A stretch of DNA of 64,000 nucleotides from Haloarchaeobius amylolyticus (GTDB lineage: Archaea; Halobacteriota; Halobacteria; Halobacteriales; Natrialbaceae). Under the pieces are notes generated by a model. That model was not told the DNA's origin, ran no database searches, and saw nothing but the letters and a program-made list of their open reading frames with translations. Positions 1-9,138 of the stretch are shown in pieces (positions within the stretch are counted from its first letter, which is position 1; each line of letters starts with the position of its first letter). Location: contig NZ_JANHDH010000003.1 in the NCBI RefSeq assembly GCF_026616195.1, positions 62,001 through 126,000 on the forward strand, read 5' to 3'. The position numbers and the translations under genes are program-made.

Positions 1-1003
1 CCTCGTCGTCGGGGGCATCGTCGCGGTGTTGCTGGTGCTCGCGACGTACGCGCTCCTGAGCGGCCCCATCTCCATTCCACTGCGGTCGCTGCCCGAGATT
101 CTGCTCGGGCAGACCGGTGGTCGGGGCGCGACCGTCATCTGGAACATCCGGCTGCCCCGAATCGTCGCCGCTGTCGGGGCGGGGTTCGGCCTCGCGGTCG
201 CCGGGACCGTGCTTCAGAGCCTCCTGCGGAACCCCCTCGCGTCGCCCTACACGCTGGGTATCTCGCAGGCAGCGGCCTTCGGCGCGGCCGTCTCCATCGT
301 CGTGTTCGGCGCCGGCTCTGCGACGAGCAGTTCGCCGCTGGACTGGGTGCCCTACCTGACGACCGCGAGCGCGTTCGCCAGCGCCCTGCTCTCGACGGTC
401 GCCATCCTCCTCGTCGCGCGGCTCAAGCGCGCGACGCCCGAGACGCTGGTGCTCACCGGCATCGCGCTCGGGGCGTTCTTCGCGGCCGGGACCTCCGCGC
501 TGGAGTACTTCGCGACGAACGTCCAGCTCGCTGCCCTCATCGCCTGGAAGTTCGGGACGGTCTCGGGGGCGACGTGGGACGGCAACCTCGTGCTCTGGGT
601 GGTCGTCGTCGCGGCGAGCATCTACTTCGTCCGCCGGGCGTGGACCTACGAGGTGCTCGACGCGGGCGACGACACCGCCAGGTCGCTCGGGGTCGACGTG
701 ACCCGGGTCCGGCTCGTGGGGATGATCGTCGCCTCGCTGGTGACCGCGGTCGTCGTCTCGCTGTTCGGCGTCATCGGGTTCGTCGGCCTCGTGGTCCCGC
801 ACATCGTGCGGCGGGTCATCGGCGGCGACGAGCGCTTCCTCGTCGTGGCCTCCAGCGTGGCCGGTGGCGCTCTCTTGCTCGCCTCCGACATCGTGGCGCG
901 GGCCATCATCGCGCCGGTCGTGCTCCCAGTCGGTATCGTCACCGCCTTCGTCGGCGTGCCACTGTTCCTGTACCTCATCGTCAACGGGAGGGAATACTGG
1001 TGA
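1..1003 (+). CDS. FecCD/BtuC-type ABC transporter permease (5' end outside window)
   Basis: Membrane permease of a cobalamin- or iron-siderophore-type importer. The frame is open from the first bases of the window, so the true start lies upstream; the visible part is about 330 residues of the usual 330-360. The protein is strongly hydrophobic with about nine or ten membrane segments. It carries the family's signature: an LQ..LRNPLA.P..LGI stretch near visible residue 65 and the cytoplasmic coupling segment GVIGFVGLVVPHIVRR near residue 250. The stop overlaps the start of the ATPase gene, showing a shared transcript. The substrate cannot be read from the permease. Cobalamin is an inference, because a B12-dependent reductase lies two genes downstream and haloarchaea are known to import B12 through BtuCDF. 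A solute-binding protein gene is expected just upstream. Confidence 0.9.
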   Translation, partial: LVVGGIVAVLLVLATYALLSGPISIPLRSLPEILLGQTGGRGATVIWNIRLPRIVAAVGAGFGLAVAGTVLQSLLRNPLASPYTLGISQAAAFGAAVSIVVFGAGSATSSSPLDWVPYLTTASAFASALLSTVAILLVARLKRATPETLVLTGIALGAFFAAGTSALEYFATNVQLAALIAWKFGTVSGATWDGNLVLWVVVVAASIYFVRRAWTYEVLDAGDDTARSLGVDVTRVRLVGMIVASLVTAVVVSLFGVIGFVGLVVPHIVRRVIGGDERFLVVASSVAGGALLLASDIVARAIIAPVVLPVGIVTAFVGVPLFLYLIVNGREYW

Positions 1004-1764
1004 TACGCCTCGAGTCGGTCACGGTCGGCTACGACGACCCGGTCGTCTCGGACGCCTCGTTCACCATCGACCGCGGCGAGTGCGTCGCCCTGCTCGGGCC
1101 GAACGGGGTCGGGAAGTCGACGCTCCTCCGGACCGTCCTCGGTCTGCAGGACCCGCTCTCGGGAACCATCACCGTCGACAAGGACGACGTGACGACGCTG
1201 GAACGGGGGGCCGTCGCCAACAGGCTGGGATACGTCCCACAGTCGGAGTCGGGCGGACTCCCGTCGACGGTGTTCGAGACGGTGCTCACGGGCCGAAAGC
1301 CCCACACGTCGTGGCGGCCGACCGAGCGTGACCGCGAGGTCGTCGGCGACGTGCTGGCCCAGGTCGGCATCACGGACCTGGCGATGCGCTCGCTCGCGGA
1401 CCTCTCGGGCGGCCAGCGCCAGCAGGTCCGGCTGGCCCGGGCGCTGGCGCAGGAACCGGACGGGCTCGTCCTCGACGAACCGACGAGCAGTCTGGACCTG
1501 CGCCACCAGCTCGACGTGCTCGACCACGTCCGGGCACTGGCCGACGACGGGCTGGCCGTCGTCTTCGCGCTCCACGACCTCGAACTGGCGGTCCGGTACG
1601 CCGACACGCTGGTCTTCCTCGCCGACGGGGCGGTCGTGGAGGTCGGTGGGCCGGAGGTCGTCACCAGCGACCTCGTCTCGGCGGTGTACGGCGTCGAGGC
1701 GCGGGTGGTCGAGGTGGACGGCCACACCGTCGTCATCCCGGACTCCGAGCGCGTCACCAACTAG
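1000..1764 (+). CDS. ABC transporter ATP-binding protein (FecE/BtuD type)
   Basis: ATPase subunit that powers the permease encoded just upstream. I chose the GTG start because it overlaps the permease TGA by four bases (GTGA) and gives 254 residues, the normal size. Visible motifs are Walker A GPNGVGKST (33-41), a Q-loop at PQSES (80-84), the ABC signature LSGGQ (135-139), Walker B LVLDEPT (156-162) and the switch histidine in FALHD near residue 190. All key residues are present, so it should be active. The family handles iron siderophores, haem or cobalamin; the substrate is not determined by this subunit. Confidence 0.93.
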   Translation: MIRLESVTVGYDDPVVSDASFTIDRGECVALLGPNGVGKSTLLRTVLGLQDPLSGTITVDKDDVTTLERGAVANRLGYVPQSESGGLPSTVFETVLTGRKPHTSWRPTERDREVVGDVLAQVGITDLAMRSLADLSGGQRQQVRLARALAQEPDGLVLDEPTSSLDLRHQLDVLDHVRALADDGLAVVFALHDLELAVRYADTLVFLADGAVVEVGGPEVVTSDLVSAVYGVEARVVEVDGHTVVIPDSERVTN

Positions 1765-1811
1765 CACACCACCCCGGCCGTTTATTGGAGCGACCCGTCT
1801 CTCTGTTCGTC

Positions 1812-2711
1812 ATGACAGCGCGGCCACTCTCCGTCTCCGCGAGCCCGGACGCGCTCGGTGCGGTCGCCCCGCGGGTCGATGGCGTCGAACTCAAACTCGA
1901 CTGGGAGGACGTCGACGCCCTGCTCACCGAGCAGTCCGTGACGGCGGTCTGCCGCGAACAGGGGGTCGACCCCACTAAAATCCGGAGCATCCACCTCCCG
2001 CCTGGGACCGACCGCCGGTTCGGGATGGTGGTCGCGCCCGGCAACACCGGGACCATCTCGGAGTTCACCCACCGGGCACTGGGCGAGGCGGTCGTCCCCG
2101 AGTGGCTGACGGCCCACACGGTGCGGCGGTTCGACTATCGGGAGCACGTCGACCGACTCGCCACCATCACCGAGCTGACCGGTTTCCCGGTGGCCATCGA
2201 GAACACGCCCGATTCGTCCTACTTCCACGCCCCCGAGGACCTCGCGTTCCTCGCGCTCCTCACCGGTGCGGTCGACCGGCTCGCGGATACGCACCTGCTG
2301 GTCGACACGGCCCACGTCGACACCGACAGGACCCACGTCGAGGTGGACGAGGCTGCTATCGACGCGGTCCTCGACCGGGTTTCGCCGGAACGTGCCGAGA
2401 ATGTCGCGGACCGGTTCCGCGAGTTCGTCACGGATAACCTGGCCGGAACCGAGTCGCCGGTCCCGCCGAGCGACCCCTGGGCGCCAGTGCTGACGACACT
2501 CTACGCGACCGGGGGCGACCGGGTCCGGGCGGTCCACCTGAACCACCCGGCCGACGACGGGCTGCCGAACGTCGGCCACGACGCAGAGCCGGGACTCGAC
2601 CTGGTGCTGGAGTTCTGCCGGGACCACGACGTCGCGGTCGTCCTCGAACCCGGACTGGCGTCGCTGGAGGAGGTTTCGACGGTCGTCGCCGACCTGCAGG
2701 ACCGGCTCTGA
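1812..2711 (+). CDS. TIM-barrel protein, sugar-phosphate isomerase/epimerase-like
   Basis: A 299-residue soluble protein. The start is taken at the ATG at 1812; an in-frame ATG at 1785 would add nine residues. It shows alternating strand-helix segments with metal-binding-like acidic and His residues at strand ends (SIHLPPG near 55, VAIENTP near 127, LLVDTAHVDTD near 163, RAVHLNHP near 237, VLEPG near 280). This pattern fits the xylose-isomerase-like TIM-barrel superfamily. I cannot name a substrate. It sits between the importer and the ribonucleotide reductase on the same strand, so co-expression is possible. Related metal-dependent barrels also include the DUF692/MNIO group, which cannot be excluded. 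Confidence 0.65.
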   Translation: MTARPLSVSASPDALGAVAPRVDGVELKLDWEDVDALLTEQSVTAVCREQGVDPTKIRSIHLPPGTDRRFGMVVAPGNTGTISEFTHRALGEAVVPEWLTAHTVRRFDYREHVDRLATITELTGFPVAIENTPDSSYFHAPEDLAFLALLTGAVDRLADTHLLVDTAHVDTDRTHVEVDEAAIDAVLDRVSPERAENVADRFREFVTDNLAGTESPVPPSDPWAPVLTTLYATGGDRVRAVHLNHPADDGLPNVGHDAEPGLDLVLEFCRDHDVAVVLEPGLASLEEVSTVVADLQDRL

Positions 2712-2795
2712 GCAGTCTGGTCCCCGGCCCCTGTCCTCAACTCGGTGTGGGACACCGTTACCCACCCGGACCGCCTCTCTCAGGTGTGAACGACC

Positions 2796-4523
2796 GTGTC
2801 GACACTCAGTGACCCGGACCCGGTGGCCCGGACCGTCCTCGAGAAGCGGTGTCTCCGGCGCGATTCGCGTGGCAGCGTCGTCGAGACACCCGGCGAACTC
2901 CTCGACCGCGTCGCGAGCAGCATCGCGAGCGTGGAGGCGCAGTACGGGAACGACCCTGCGGTCGTCGCCGACGAGTTCGCTGGCATGCTCGACGCACTCG
3001 AGTTCTTGCCGAACTCGCCGGTCCTGATGAACGCGGGCACCGGAAGCGGTCAGCTCGCGGCCTGTTTCGTCCTCCCGGTCGAGGACTCGCTGGAGTCCAT
3101 CTTCACTGCGGTCAAGGACGCTGCGCTCATCCACCAGAGCGGCGGCGGCACCGGGTTCTCGTTCTCGAACATCCGGCCGCAGGGCGACGTGGTGCAAGAG
3201 ACCGGTGGCGTGGCCAGCGGCCCGGTGAGCTTCGTCCGCATCTTCGACGTGGCGACCGAGCAGGTGAAACAGGGCGGGCGTCGACGCGGCGCGAACATGG
3301 GCGTCCTCGCGTCGTGGCACCCCGACGTCGAGCAGTTCGTGACCGCGAAGACCGAGGAGGGCAGCCTCCGGAACTTCAACCTCTCCGTCGGCACGGACCA
3401 GCGCTTCTGGGACGCCATCGAGACCGGCGAGCCGTACGACCTCGTGAACCCCCGGACCGGGGCGACCGTCGAGCGTGTCGACCCGGGCGACCTGCTCGAC
3501 GACATCGCCACGGCGGCCTGGGCCGCGGGCGACCCCGGGCTGGTCTTCCTCGACACGGTCAACGCGGCGAACCCGACCCCCGAACTCGGGCGCATCGAGG
3601 CGACGAACCCCTGTGGCGAGACGCCACTGCTGCCCTACGAGGCGTGCGTGCTCGGCTCGGTCAACCTCGCGCGGATGACACACGACGGCGCCGTGGACTG
3701 GGACCGCCTCGAACGGACGGTCCGGCTCGGAGTGCGGTTCCTCGACGACACCATCGACGCCTGCGAGTTCCCGCTCCCCCAGATCACGGAGGTCGTCACC
3801 CGGAACCGGAAGATCGGCCTCGGCGTCATGGGGTTCAGCGACCTGCTCGTCGACCTGGGTGTCCCGTACGACTCGGAAGCGGCGGTCACGATGGCCGAGG
3901 ACCTGATGGAGTTCGTCTCGGAGGCCGCCTGGGATGCCTCGGCTACTCTCGCCGACGAGCGCGGCGAGTTCCCCAACTTCTCGCGGTCGACCCTGGACCG
4001 GCCGGTCCGCAACGCCACGACGACCGCCATCGCACCGACAGGGACCATCTCCCTCATCGCTGGCTGTACCTCGGGTATCGAACCCATCTACGCCGTCGCC
4101 TACGAGAAACACGTCCTCGGCGGGCTGGACCTCGTCGACGACCAGTTCGTCAGGCGCACGCGGGAGCGTGGGCTCGACACCGACGACCTCCTCGAAGCGG
4201 TGCGGGGGCGGACCTCGATACAGGACGTGGCGGCGGTTCCAGCCGACGTTCGCGAGCTCTTCCAGACCGCCCACGACGTGCCGGCGACCCGTCACCTCGA
4301 GATACAGGCTGCCTTCCAGCGCCACACCGACAACGCGGTCAGCAAGACAGTGAACCTGCCCGAGGAGGCCACGGCTGCCGACGTCCGGGCCATCTACGAG
4401 CAGGCCCGCCAGCTCGGCGTGAAAGGCGTCACCGTCTTCCGGAGTGGCTCGCGGCGCGAGCAGGTGCTCGGCGGCGACCCGCTGAAGGAGGAGTGCGTCT
4501 CCGAGTGCGTCGAGTTCGCGTGA
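2796..4523 (+). CDS. nrdJ: Adenosylcobalamin-dependent (class II) ribonucleotide reductase
   Basis: Reduces ribonucleotides to deoxyribonucleotides using adenosylcobalamin to make a thiyl radical. The 575-residue protein begins at a GTG. The catalytic centre is visible as NPCGE (N271, C273, E275; C273 is the expected thiyl residue). The redox pair is C90 in QLAACFVLP and C284 in LPYEACVLGS; the 11-residue spacing from C273 to C284 matches known class II enzymes. A C-terminal Cys pair (C567, C571) for electron relay to thioredoxin is kept. QSGGGTGF (114-121) and APTGTISL are further family blocks. There is no N-terminal ATP-cone, so overall-activity control by dATP is not expected. An importer compatible with B12 uptake lies just upstream. 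Confidence 0.93.
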   Translation: MSTLSDPDPVARTVLEKRCLRRDSRGSVVETPGELLDRVASSIASVEAQYGNDPAVVADEFAGMLDALEFLPNSPVLMNAGTGSGQLAACFVLPVEDSLESIFTAVKDAALIHQSGGGTGFSFSNIRPQGDVVQETGGVASGPVSFVRIFDVATEQVKQGGRRRGANMGVLASWHPDVEQFVTAKTEEGSLRNFNLSVGTDQRFWDAIETGEPYDLVNPRTGATVERVDPGDLLDDIATAAWAAGDPGLVFLDTVNAANPTPELGRIEATNPCGETPLLPYEACVLGSVNLARMTHDGAVDWDRLERTVRLGVRFLDDTIDACEFPLPQITEVVTRNRKIGLGVMGFSDLLVDLGVPYDSEAAVTMAEDLMEFVSEAAWDASATLADERGEFPNFSRSTLDRPVRNATTTAIAPTGTISLIAGCTSGIEPIYAVAYEKHVLGGLDLVDDQFVRRTRERGLDTDDLLEAVRGRTSIQDVAAVPADVRELFQTAHDVPATRHLEIQAAFQRHTDNAVSKTVNLPEEATAADVRAIYEQARQLGVKGVTVFRSGSRREQVLGGDPLKEECVSECVEFA

Positions 4524-4540
4524 GTCCGGAACCAGAAAGT

Positions 4541-4549
4541 ACTTTTTAC
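4541..4549 (+). promoter_or_regulatory. TATA box for the small membrane protein gene
   Basis: The T-rich element actttttac is centred about 26 bases before the GTG at 4571, the normal distance from an archaeal TATA box to the transcript start. The transcript is therefore probably leaderless. The element lies only about 20 bases after the ribonucleotide reductase stop codon. Confidence 0.45.
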
Positions 4550-4570
4550 GGACACTTCGAGTCGGCGAAC

Positions 4571-4783
4571 GTGCCCACCAATCGAACGCAACTGCTCGGT
4601 ATCACGATCATACTCGCGAGCGGGTTCGTCATGGTCCACGACCTCGTCATCTACGGGTTGATGCTGGGTTCGATACCCGACAGTGGGTCTATCATGCCAG
4701 TTCCCTACTTCGGCATCTACGTCGGCCTCGTTATCGGTATCATCGGGTTCTTCACCGCCCGCAGACCGGGTGACTCGGACTGA
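4571..4783 (+). CDS. Small membrane protein, two segments
   Basis: A 70-residue protein of unknown function. The GTG start is chosen because a TATA-like element lies at the right distance for a leaderless message. Two hydrophobic stretches (about residues 8-30 and 43-62) suggest a hairpin in the membrane, with a short charged tail (TARRPGDSD) after the second. It follows the ribonucleotide reductase on the same strand but probably has its own promoter. No family is recognised. Confidence 0.6.
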   Translation: MPTNRTQLLGITIILASGFVMVHDLVIYGLMLGSIPDSGSIMPVPYFGIYVGLVIGIIGFFTARRPGDSD

Positions 4784-4868
4784 CCCGGGCGTACGCCAGC
4801 CTGAACTCGACGCTCGTCGGAATCTCAAGGACGACGACTTGCGGCTGGGGAACCTAGCTTCCGGCGAC

Positions 4869-5090
4869 ATGCGCACCGTCGATGCCCTCAAACCCGTGTT
4901 CCTCGAACCGCGCGACGACTACTGGGAGATCCACGACGCGGACAACGTCTCGGTCGAGCACCAGCGCGAGTACGAACTGGTCCCCTTCGAGACGGCACGC
5001 CAGTTGAAGAACGCGTTCTTCTGCGAGGACTGCTTCCCGCACCGGGCGGCCGCGGAGGACGCAGAGCGCGAGAACCTCCCGTCGGCCTGA
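4869..5090 (+). CDS. Small CxxC protein, conserved-hypothetical type
   Basis: A 73-residue soluble acidic protein with a single FCEDCFPH motif near residues 51-58, where two Cys and one His could hold a metal if the protein dimerises or has a partner. The N-terminal half contains a YWEIHDADN.S.EH segment that looks like a short beta-rich fold. Function is unknown. It is convergent with the phosphotransferase gene, 26 bases away. Confidence 0.65.
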   Translation: MRTVDALKPVFLEPRDDYWEIHDADNVSVEHQREYELVPFETARQLKNAFFCEDCFPHRAAAEDAERENLPSA

Positions 5091-5116
5091 CCCCGACAGG
5101 GCTCGAGAATTCTGGC

Positions 5117-6073
5117 TCAGATGTCGGCCAGCCGCCGCTGCATCTCCGCGTCGACCATCTCGGCGAACTCCTCTGCTGGTTCGTCGGCGAACTCGGACAT
5201 GTTCTCGTAGAACCCGGCGGTGCCGAGCAGCCAGACCGCCCGGTATATCGGCTCACGCTCGTGGTAGCCGTCCGGGAGACCGCCCGCCTGTTCGCGGTAG
5301 CCGTCGTAGAGCGCCGTGACGAGGTCTTCCGGCGTCTCCACCCAGAACGAGTCGAGTTGCTGTGCCCGGGCGCGGTAGAGGTCGCGTGCCGGGTCGCCGA
5401 CGTGGGCGATCTCCCAGTCGAGCATGCCGAGGCCGGACTCGGTGCAGTAGCAGTTCGGCTTCGCGGGGTCACCGTGGAGCAGGGCGGCGGGTGCGTCGTC
5501 CAGCAGGGCCGCGTTCGCCCGGACCTTCGCGATGACCTCGTCGAAGTAGTGGTCGAACCGGTCGGAGGGGGCGAGGTCACGGGAGTCCTCGATGGTCGCG
5601 ACCAGTACCTCGCTCCAGGGGTCGACGTCGAGGTCGAGCGTGGTCTCGTCGCCCCCGCAGAGGAGTCCGTGCTCGTGGAAGCGGAGCGAGTGGATGCGGG
5701 CGAGGGTCTCGCCGAGGTCCCGGACAAGCGCCTCGTGGGCTGCCTCGTCGCCGTCCATCCACGCCTTGAGGTAGTTCTCGCCGGCCATCGGTCGCGTCGC
5801 CAGATATGGTACTTCGTGGTCGATGTCACTGGCCACGACCGTCGCGACGGGGACCGCCGTGTTCGCCCCGACGTAGGTCATGGCTGCCCGTTCACGGGTG
5901 ATTCGCGTGGGGCTCCCGTCGGTCGCGTACTTCACGAACACCGGTGGTGCGTCCGCGAACTCGACGTGGACGGTCCGGTTCCGCTCGTTCCAGGAGGGGC
6001 CCGTCCCACCGACCTCGTCGACGGTCCGGTCCGGGAACGCGGCGGCGAGGACCGATTCGAGTTGTGTGTCCAT
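5117..6073 (-). CDS. Kinase-fold phosphotransferase (APH family)
   Basis: A 318-residue aminoglycoside-phosphotransferase/choline-kinase-fold protein. The Brenner motif LHGDPAKPN (about residues 200-208) supplies the catalytic Asp and the metal-binding Asn, and MLDWE (about 218-222) is the DFG-equivalent. An N-terminal lobe with VFVKYATD (about 46-53) carries the ATP-binding Lys. In archaea these proteins usually phosphorylate small metabolites or act on acyl-CoA-type substrates rather than antibiotics; the substrate cannot be told here. The gene is convergent with the small CxxC gene and divergent from the MBL hydrolase at 6190. Confidence 0.85.
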   Translation of the reverse strand: MDTQLESVLAAAFPDRTVDEVGGTGPSWNERNRTVHVEFADAPPVFVKYATDGSPTRITRERAAMTYVGANTAVPVATVVASDIDHEVPYLATRPMAGENYLKAWMDGDEAAHEALVRDLGETLARIHSLRFHEHGLLCGGDETTLDLDVDPWSEVLVATIEDSRDLAPSDRFDHYFDEVIAKVRANAALLDDAPAALLHGDPAKPNCYCTESGLGMLDWEIAHVGDPARDLYRARAQQLDSFWVETPEDLVTALYDGYREQAGGLPDGYHEREPIYRAVWLLGTAGFYENMSEFADEPAEEFAEMVDAEMQRRLADI

Positions 6074-6189
6074 GTCCGGTGGATTTCGGGGTCGGCAGAA
6101 GGGCCTTGTGGTGGCCTGTGGGATGGTCTCATCTCACGTCCCTCTCTGGGCGGAACACGTTTTGGTCCACCGTCCCCACGTACGACCGA

Positions 6190-7170
6190 ATGCCCGACGT
6201 GCGACGTATCCCGGTGTCGACCGACTCGAGTGGGAGCCCCGAAGGTGGCAACAGCGCCTACCTGCTGGCCGACCGTGGCGTCCTCATCGACCCCGGCCCG
6301 CCCGGGGAGGAGACGTGGCGACGCCTCCGCGATGGCGTCGAAGACGCGGGGCTGGCACTCACCGACGTCGAGCACGTGCTGGTCACGCACTGGCACGCCG
6401 ACCACACCGGGGCAGCTCCACGACTGGCGAGCGAGGCCGAGGCGACCCTCGCGATGCACGACCGCGACGCGCCGTTGCTCGGCGACTACCGCGCGGCCCG
6501 CCAGCGCAGACTCGACCGGGACGCAGAGACGCTGGCACGGTGGGGCGTCCCGCAGGACAGAACCGACCCACTGGTCGAGTTCGATTCGCGCTCCCCTCTC
6601 CCCGACACCGTCCCGGTTCGCGAACTCGCCGACGGGGAGACGGTCGAGGGCGTCGAGGTGGTCCACTCGCCGGGCCACACCGCGGGCCACGCGGCCTTCG
6701 TTCTGGACGACGAGGGATTCGTCGGTGACGCGGTCCTCCGGACCGTGACGCCCAACGTCGGCGGCGGCGACACCAGACAGTCCGACCCACTCGCGGCGTA
6801 TCGGGAGACGCTCTCCCGATTGGATGCCCGGGTCGACACGGCCCACCCCGGCCACGGCGGGGCGTTCGACCTCTCGGCGCGCACCGCGGAACTGCGCGCT
6901 CACCACAGAGAACGCGGCGTACGGGTCCTCGACGTGCTCGTGAGCGAGGAGGAACGCGGCCCGCTGACGCCCTGGGACGTGGCGACCGACCTCTTCGGAG
7001 AGATGCGCGGCTACCACGTCAAGTTCGGCGCTGGGGAGGCGTTCGCCCACCTCGCTCACCTCGAAGGGAACGATGTGGTCGAGCGCGTCGGCGACGACCC
7101 GCTGACGTTCGCCGTCGCGGGAGCCGTCTCGGACGCGCAAACTGCGGTCGAACGGGCCTGGGAGCAGTAG
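6190..7170 (+). CDS. MBL-fold metallo-hydrolase
   Basis: A 326-residue metallo-beta-lactamase-fold hydrolase. The metal motif is THWHADH (His67, His69, Asp71, His72). Further ligands are in HSPGHTAGH (about 158-166) and AHPGHGG (about 218-224). A C-terminal helical region of about 90 residues resembles the winged-helix tail of LACTB2/glyoxalase-II-like hydrolases. The ATG at 6190 gives a natural N-terminus. The gene at 57951-58940 encodes a protein of the same layout, including the shared TPNVGG segment, so the two are paralogues. The substrate is unknown; thioester or phosphodiester hydrolysis is typical of the fold. Confidence 0.88.
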   Translation: MPDVRRIPVSTDSSGSPEGGNSAYLLADRGVLIDPGPPGEETWRRLRDGVEDAGLALTDVEHVLVTHWHADHTGAAPRLASEAEATLAMHDRDAPLLGDYRAARQRRLDRDAETLARWGVPQDRTDPLVEFDSRSPLPDTVPVRELADGETVEGVEVVHSPGHTAGHAAFVLDDEGFVGDAVLRTVTPNVGGGDTRQSDPLAAYRETLSRLDARVDTAHPGHGGAFDLSARTAELRAHHRERGVRVLDVLVSEEERGPLTPWDVATDLFGEMRGYHVKFGAGEAFAHLAHLEGNDVVERVGDDPLTFAVAGAVSDAQTAVERAWEQ

Positions 7171-7201
7171 GTCGGGAAGAGAGGGCCGCCTCTCTCGTGC
7201 C

Positions 7202-8725
7202 CTACTGGAAGGCAGCGCCGACCGAATCCGTCTCGTCCTCCCGGTCCGCGAAGGCGGTGGCGAAGTCGTCCCGCGTGATTCTGGGGGTGTGCTGGGTGTA
7301 CTGGTTGGCGTCACCGTCGAGGTGGCGCCGCATCGCGTTCCTGGCCGCGCTCTCACAGACCGCTGCGACGTCGGCGCCCGAGAAGTCGTCGTCCGTGTTG
7401 CCGACGAGCCAGTCCAGCGTGACCGCGTCGGCCGTCGGTCGGTCGCGGGTATGGACCGCGAAGATGTCGCGGCGAGTCGCCTCGTCGGGTTTCGGGACGT
7501 GCAGGTGGAGGCCGAACCGGCCCGGGCGCAACAGCGCCTCGTCGATCATGTCCAGTCGGTTCGTCGCCCCGACGACGACCACGTCCGAGAGCCCCTCGAG
7601 CCCGTCGAGTTCGAGCAGGAGCTGGTTCACGACGCGGTCGGTAACGGTGTCGCCACCCTGGTCGCCGCGATGCGTCGCGATGGAGTCGATCTCGTCGATG
7701 AAGACCACCGCGGGGGCGTTCTCGCTGGCGACCTCGAACACCTGTGCGACGAACTTCTGTGACTCGCCGACCCACTTGTCCATCACCTCGGGGCCCTTCA
7801 CCGAGAGGAAGCTACTGTCGGTCTCGTTCGCGATGGCCTTCGCCAGCAACGTCTTGCCGTTCCCGGGTGGCCCGTGCAACAGGACCCCGCGAGCGGTGTC
7901 GATGGCCATCTGGTCGCACAGGTGCGGGTGGTTGCGGGGCCACTCGATAGCCTCACGGAGTTCCCGTTTCGCCTCCTCGAGCCCGCCCACGTCGTCGTAG
8001 CCGACGTCGGGGGTCGACACCTGCTTGGTCAGGCGCTCCTGGAGCTCGGACGGGTCGGTCTCGTCGCCCCCGAAGTCGAAGACGGTCGCCTCCGCGTCCT
8101 CGTCGTCGTACTGGAAGCGGAGGTTGGCGTCGTGCGTGTACGCCGAGTCGGCGTACTCCATGGCGAAGGACTGCTCCTCGGCCGGGTACGCTGGTTCGAG
8201 TTCGACCCGCAGGCCGTTCACGGCCCGCTGGAGGTCCTCTCGATGGACGACCCCGTCACCGTCCTCGCGGGACTGGGCACGGTGCATCGCTCGCCGGGCG
8301 ACAGCACGGATGTCGGCCGCGGAGACGCGGTCGAACCCCCGTAACGTCTCCTCGACCACTGCGTCCGAGAAGCCAGTGTGTGTGCCAGCTGCCTCGAACG
8401 TCTCGCGGACGATGGCGCACCGGTGGGCCAGATTCGGCGCGTGGACCGGCCAGAGCTGGTCGAACACGCCGGGTCGTCGCAGTGAGGTGTTGAGCTCGTC
8501 GAGGTGGGAGACGGTCGCGAACACGAACACCTCTCTCGTCGGGTCCTCGGCGATGCTCGCGAGTCGGCGTTCGATGGACAGCGCCGTCGTCGGCTCGGCG
8601 GCGCTGGTGAGTCTGTCGAGGCCGTCGAGGAGCAACGCACAGGGCTGTGCCCGACTGGCCGCCTCGAAGAGGTCCTCGAGGATCGCAGACGTGTCGCGGT
8701 CGGACGCCAGCGTCCCGGGTGTCAC
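7202..8725 (-). CDS. Tandem AAA ATPase (CDC48/VAT-like); true 5' end unresolved
   Basis: The GTG at 8725 is the most upstream ATG, GTG or TTG in this frame, giving 507 residues. The frame, however, stays open to a stop at 9164-9166. It encodes a clear Walker A (LISGPVGTGKRRLARA) just upstream of the GTG, so the first AAA module is cut if translation begins there. Within the 507 residues are the rest of module one, with a degenerate Walker B (CALLLDGLDRL), and a complete second module: GPPGNGKTLLAKA, VVFIDEIDS, and GATNRLDMIDEALLRPGRF with the sensor and arginine-finger region. The CDC48 N-terminal domain is absent. It is probably an unfoldase-like ATPase of unknown client. It is divergent from the NAPRT gene. 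Confidence 0.82.
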   Translation of the reverse strand: MTPGTLASDRDTSAILEDLFEAASRAQPCALLLDGLDRLTSAAEPTTALSIERRLASIAEDPTREVFVFATVSHLDELNTSLRRPGVFDQLWPVHAPNLAHRCAIVRETFEAAGTHTGFSDAVVEETLRGFDRVSAADIRAVARRAMHRAQSREDGDGVVHREDLQRAVNGLRVELEPAYPAEEQSFAMEYADSAYTHDANLRFQYDDEDAEATVFDFGGDETDPSELQERLTKQVSTPDVGYDDVGGLEEAKRELREAIEWPRNHPHLCDQMAIDTARGVLLHGPPGNGKTLLAKAIANETDSSFLSVKGPEVMDKWVGESQKFVAQVFEVASENAPAVVFIDEIDSIATHRGDQGGDTVTDRVVNQLLLELDGLEGLSDVVVVGATNRLDMIDEALLRPGRFGLHLHVPKPDEATRRDIFAVHTRDRPTADAVTLDWLVGNTDDDFSGADVAAVCESAARNAMRRHLDGDANQYTQHTPRITRDDFATAFADREDETDSVGAAFQ

Positions 8726-9138
8726 GTGCAGATAGGGGACGTGGAGTGTCCCGATGGCTGCCCTCGCGAGCCGTCGCTTCCCGGTCCCGACCGGTCCCGA
8801 GATGAGGACGGTCGAGACCGCTGCAGATACCGGGCCTGTCTCGTCGACTGCGGGCAGGCGCCGCCTCCACTTCCGGCGCTGTGGCTCCGGCCAGGGCGTC
8901 TGTGCGATGGTCTCCGTCGGTGGGGGCGCGAACTCGATGGGCTCTCGTGTCGGGTCGAATCGCGGCTCCGGTCGGGCGTGGTGTTCGGACAGTGTTTCTC
9001 GACCTCTATCGTCCGTATCGTGTCGAACTACTAAACTTTCATCGTGGCTTTGATGATTACCGTTCCGGGCGGGTCCACACGGGGACGTTGAGGGCTCCGG
9101 GCTGAGGCTATAGGCCCGGCCTGAGTAGTTCCTGTACG

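Noticed and set aside
1782-4325. An 847-codon minus-strand open frame
   Set aside because: It lies opposite the TIM-barrel and ribonucleotide reductase genes, whose motifs are clear on the plus strand. Long antisense frames are normal in high-GC haloarchaeal DNA.
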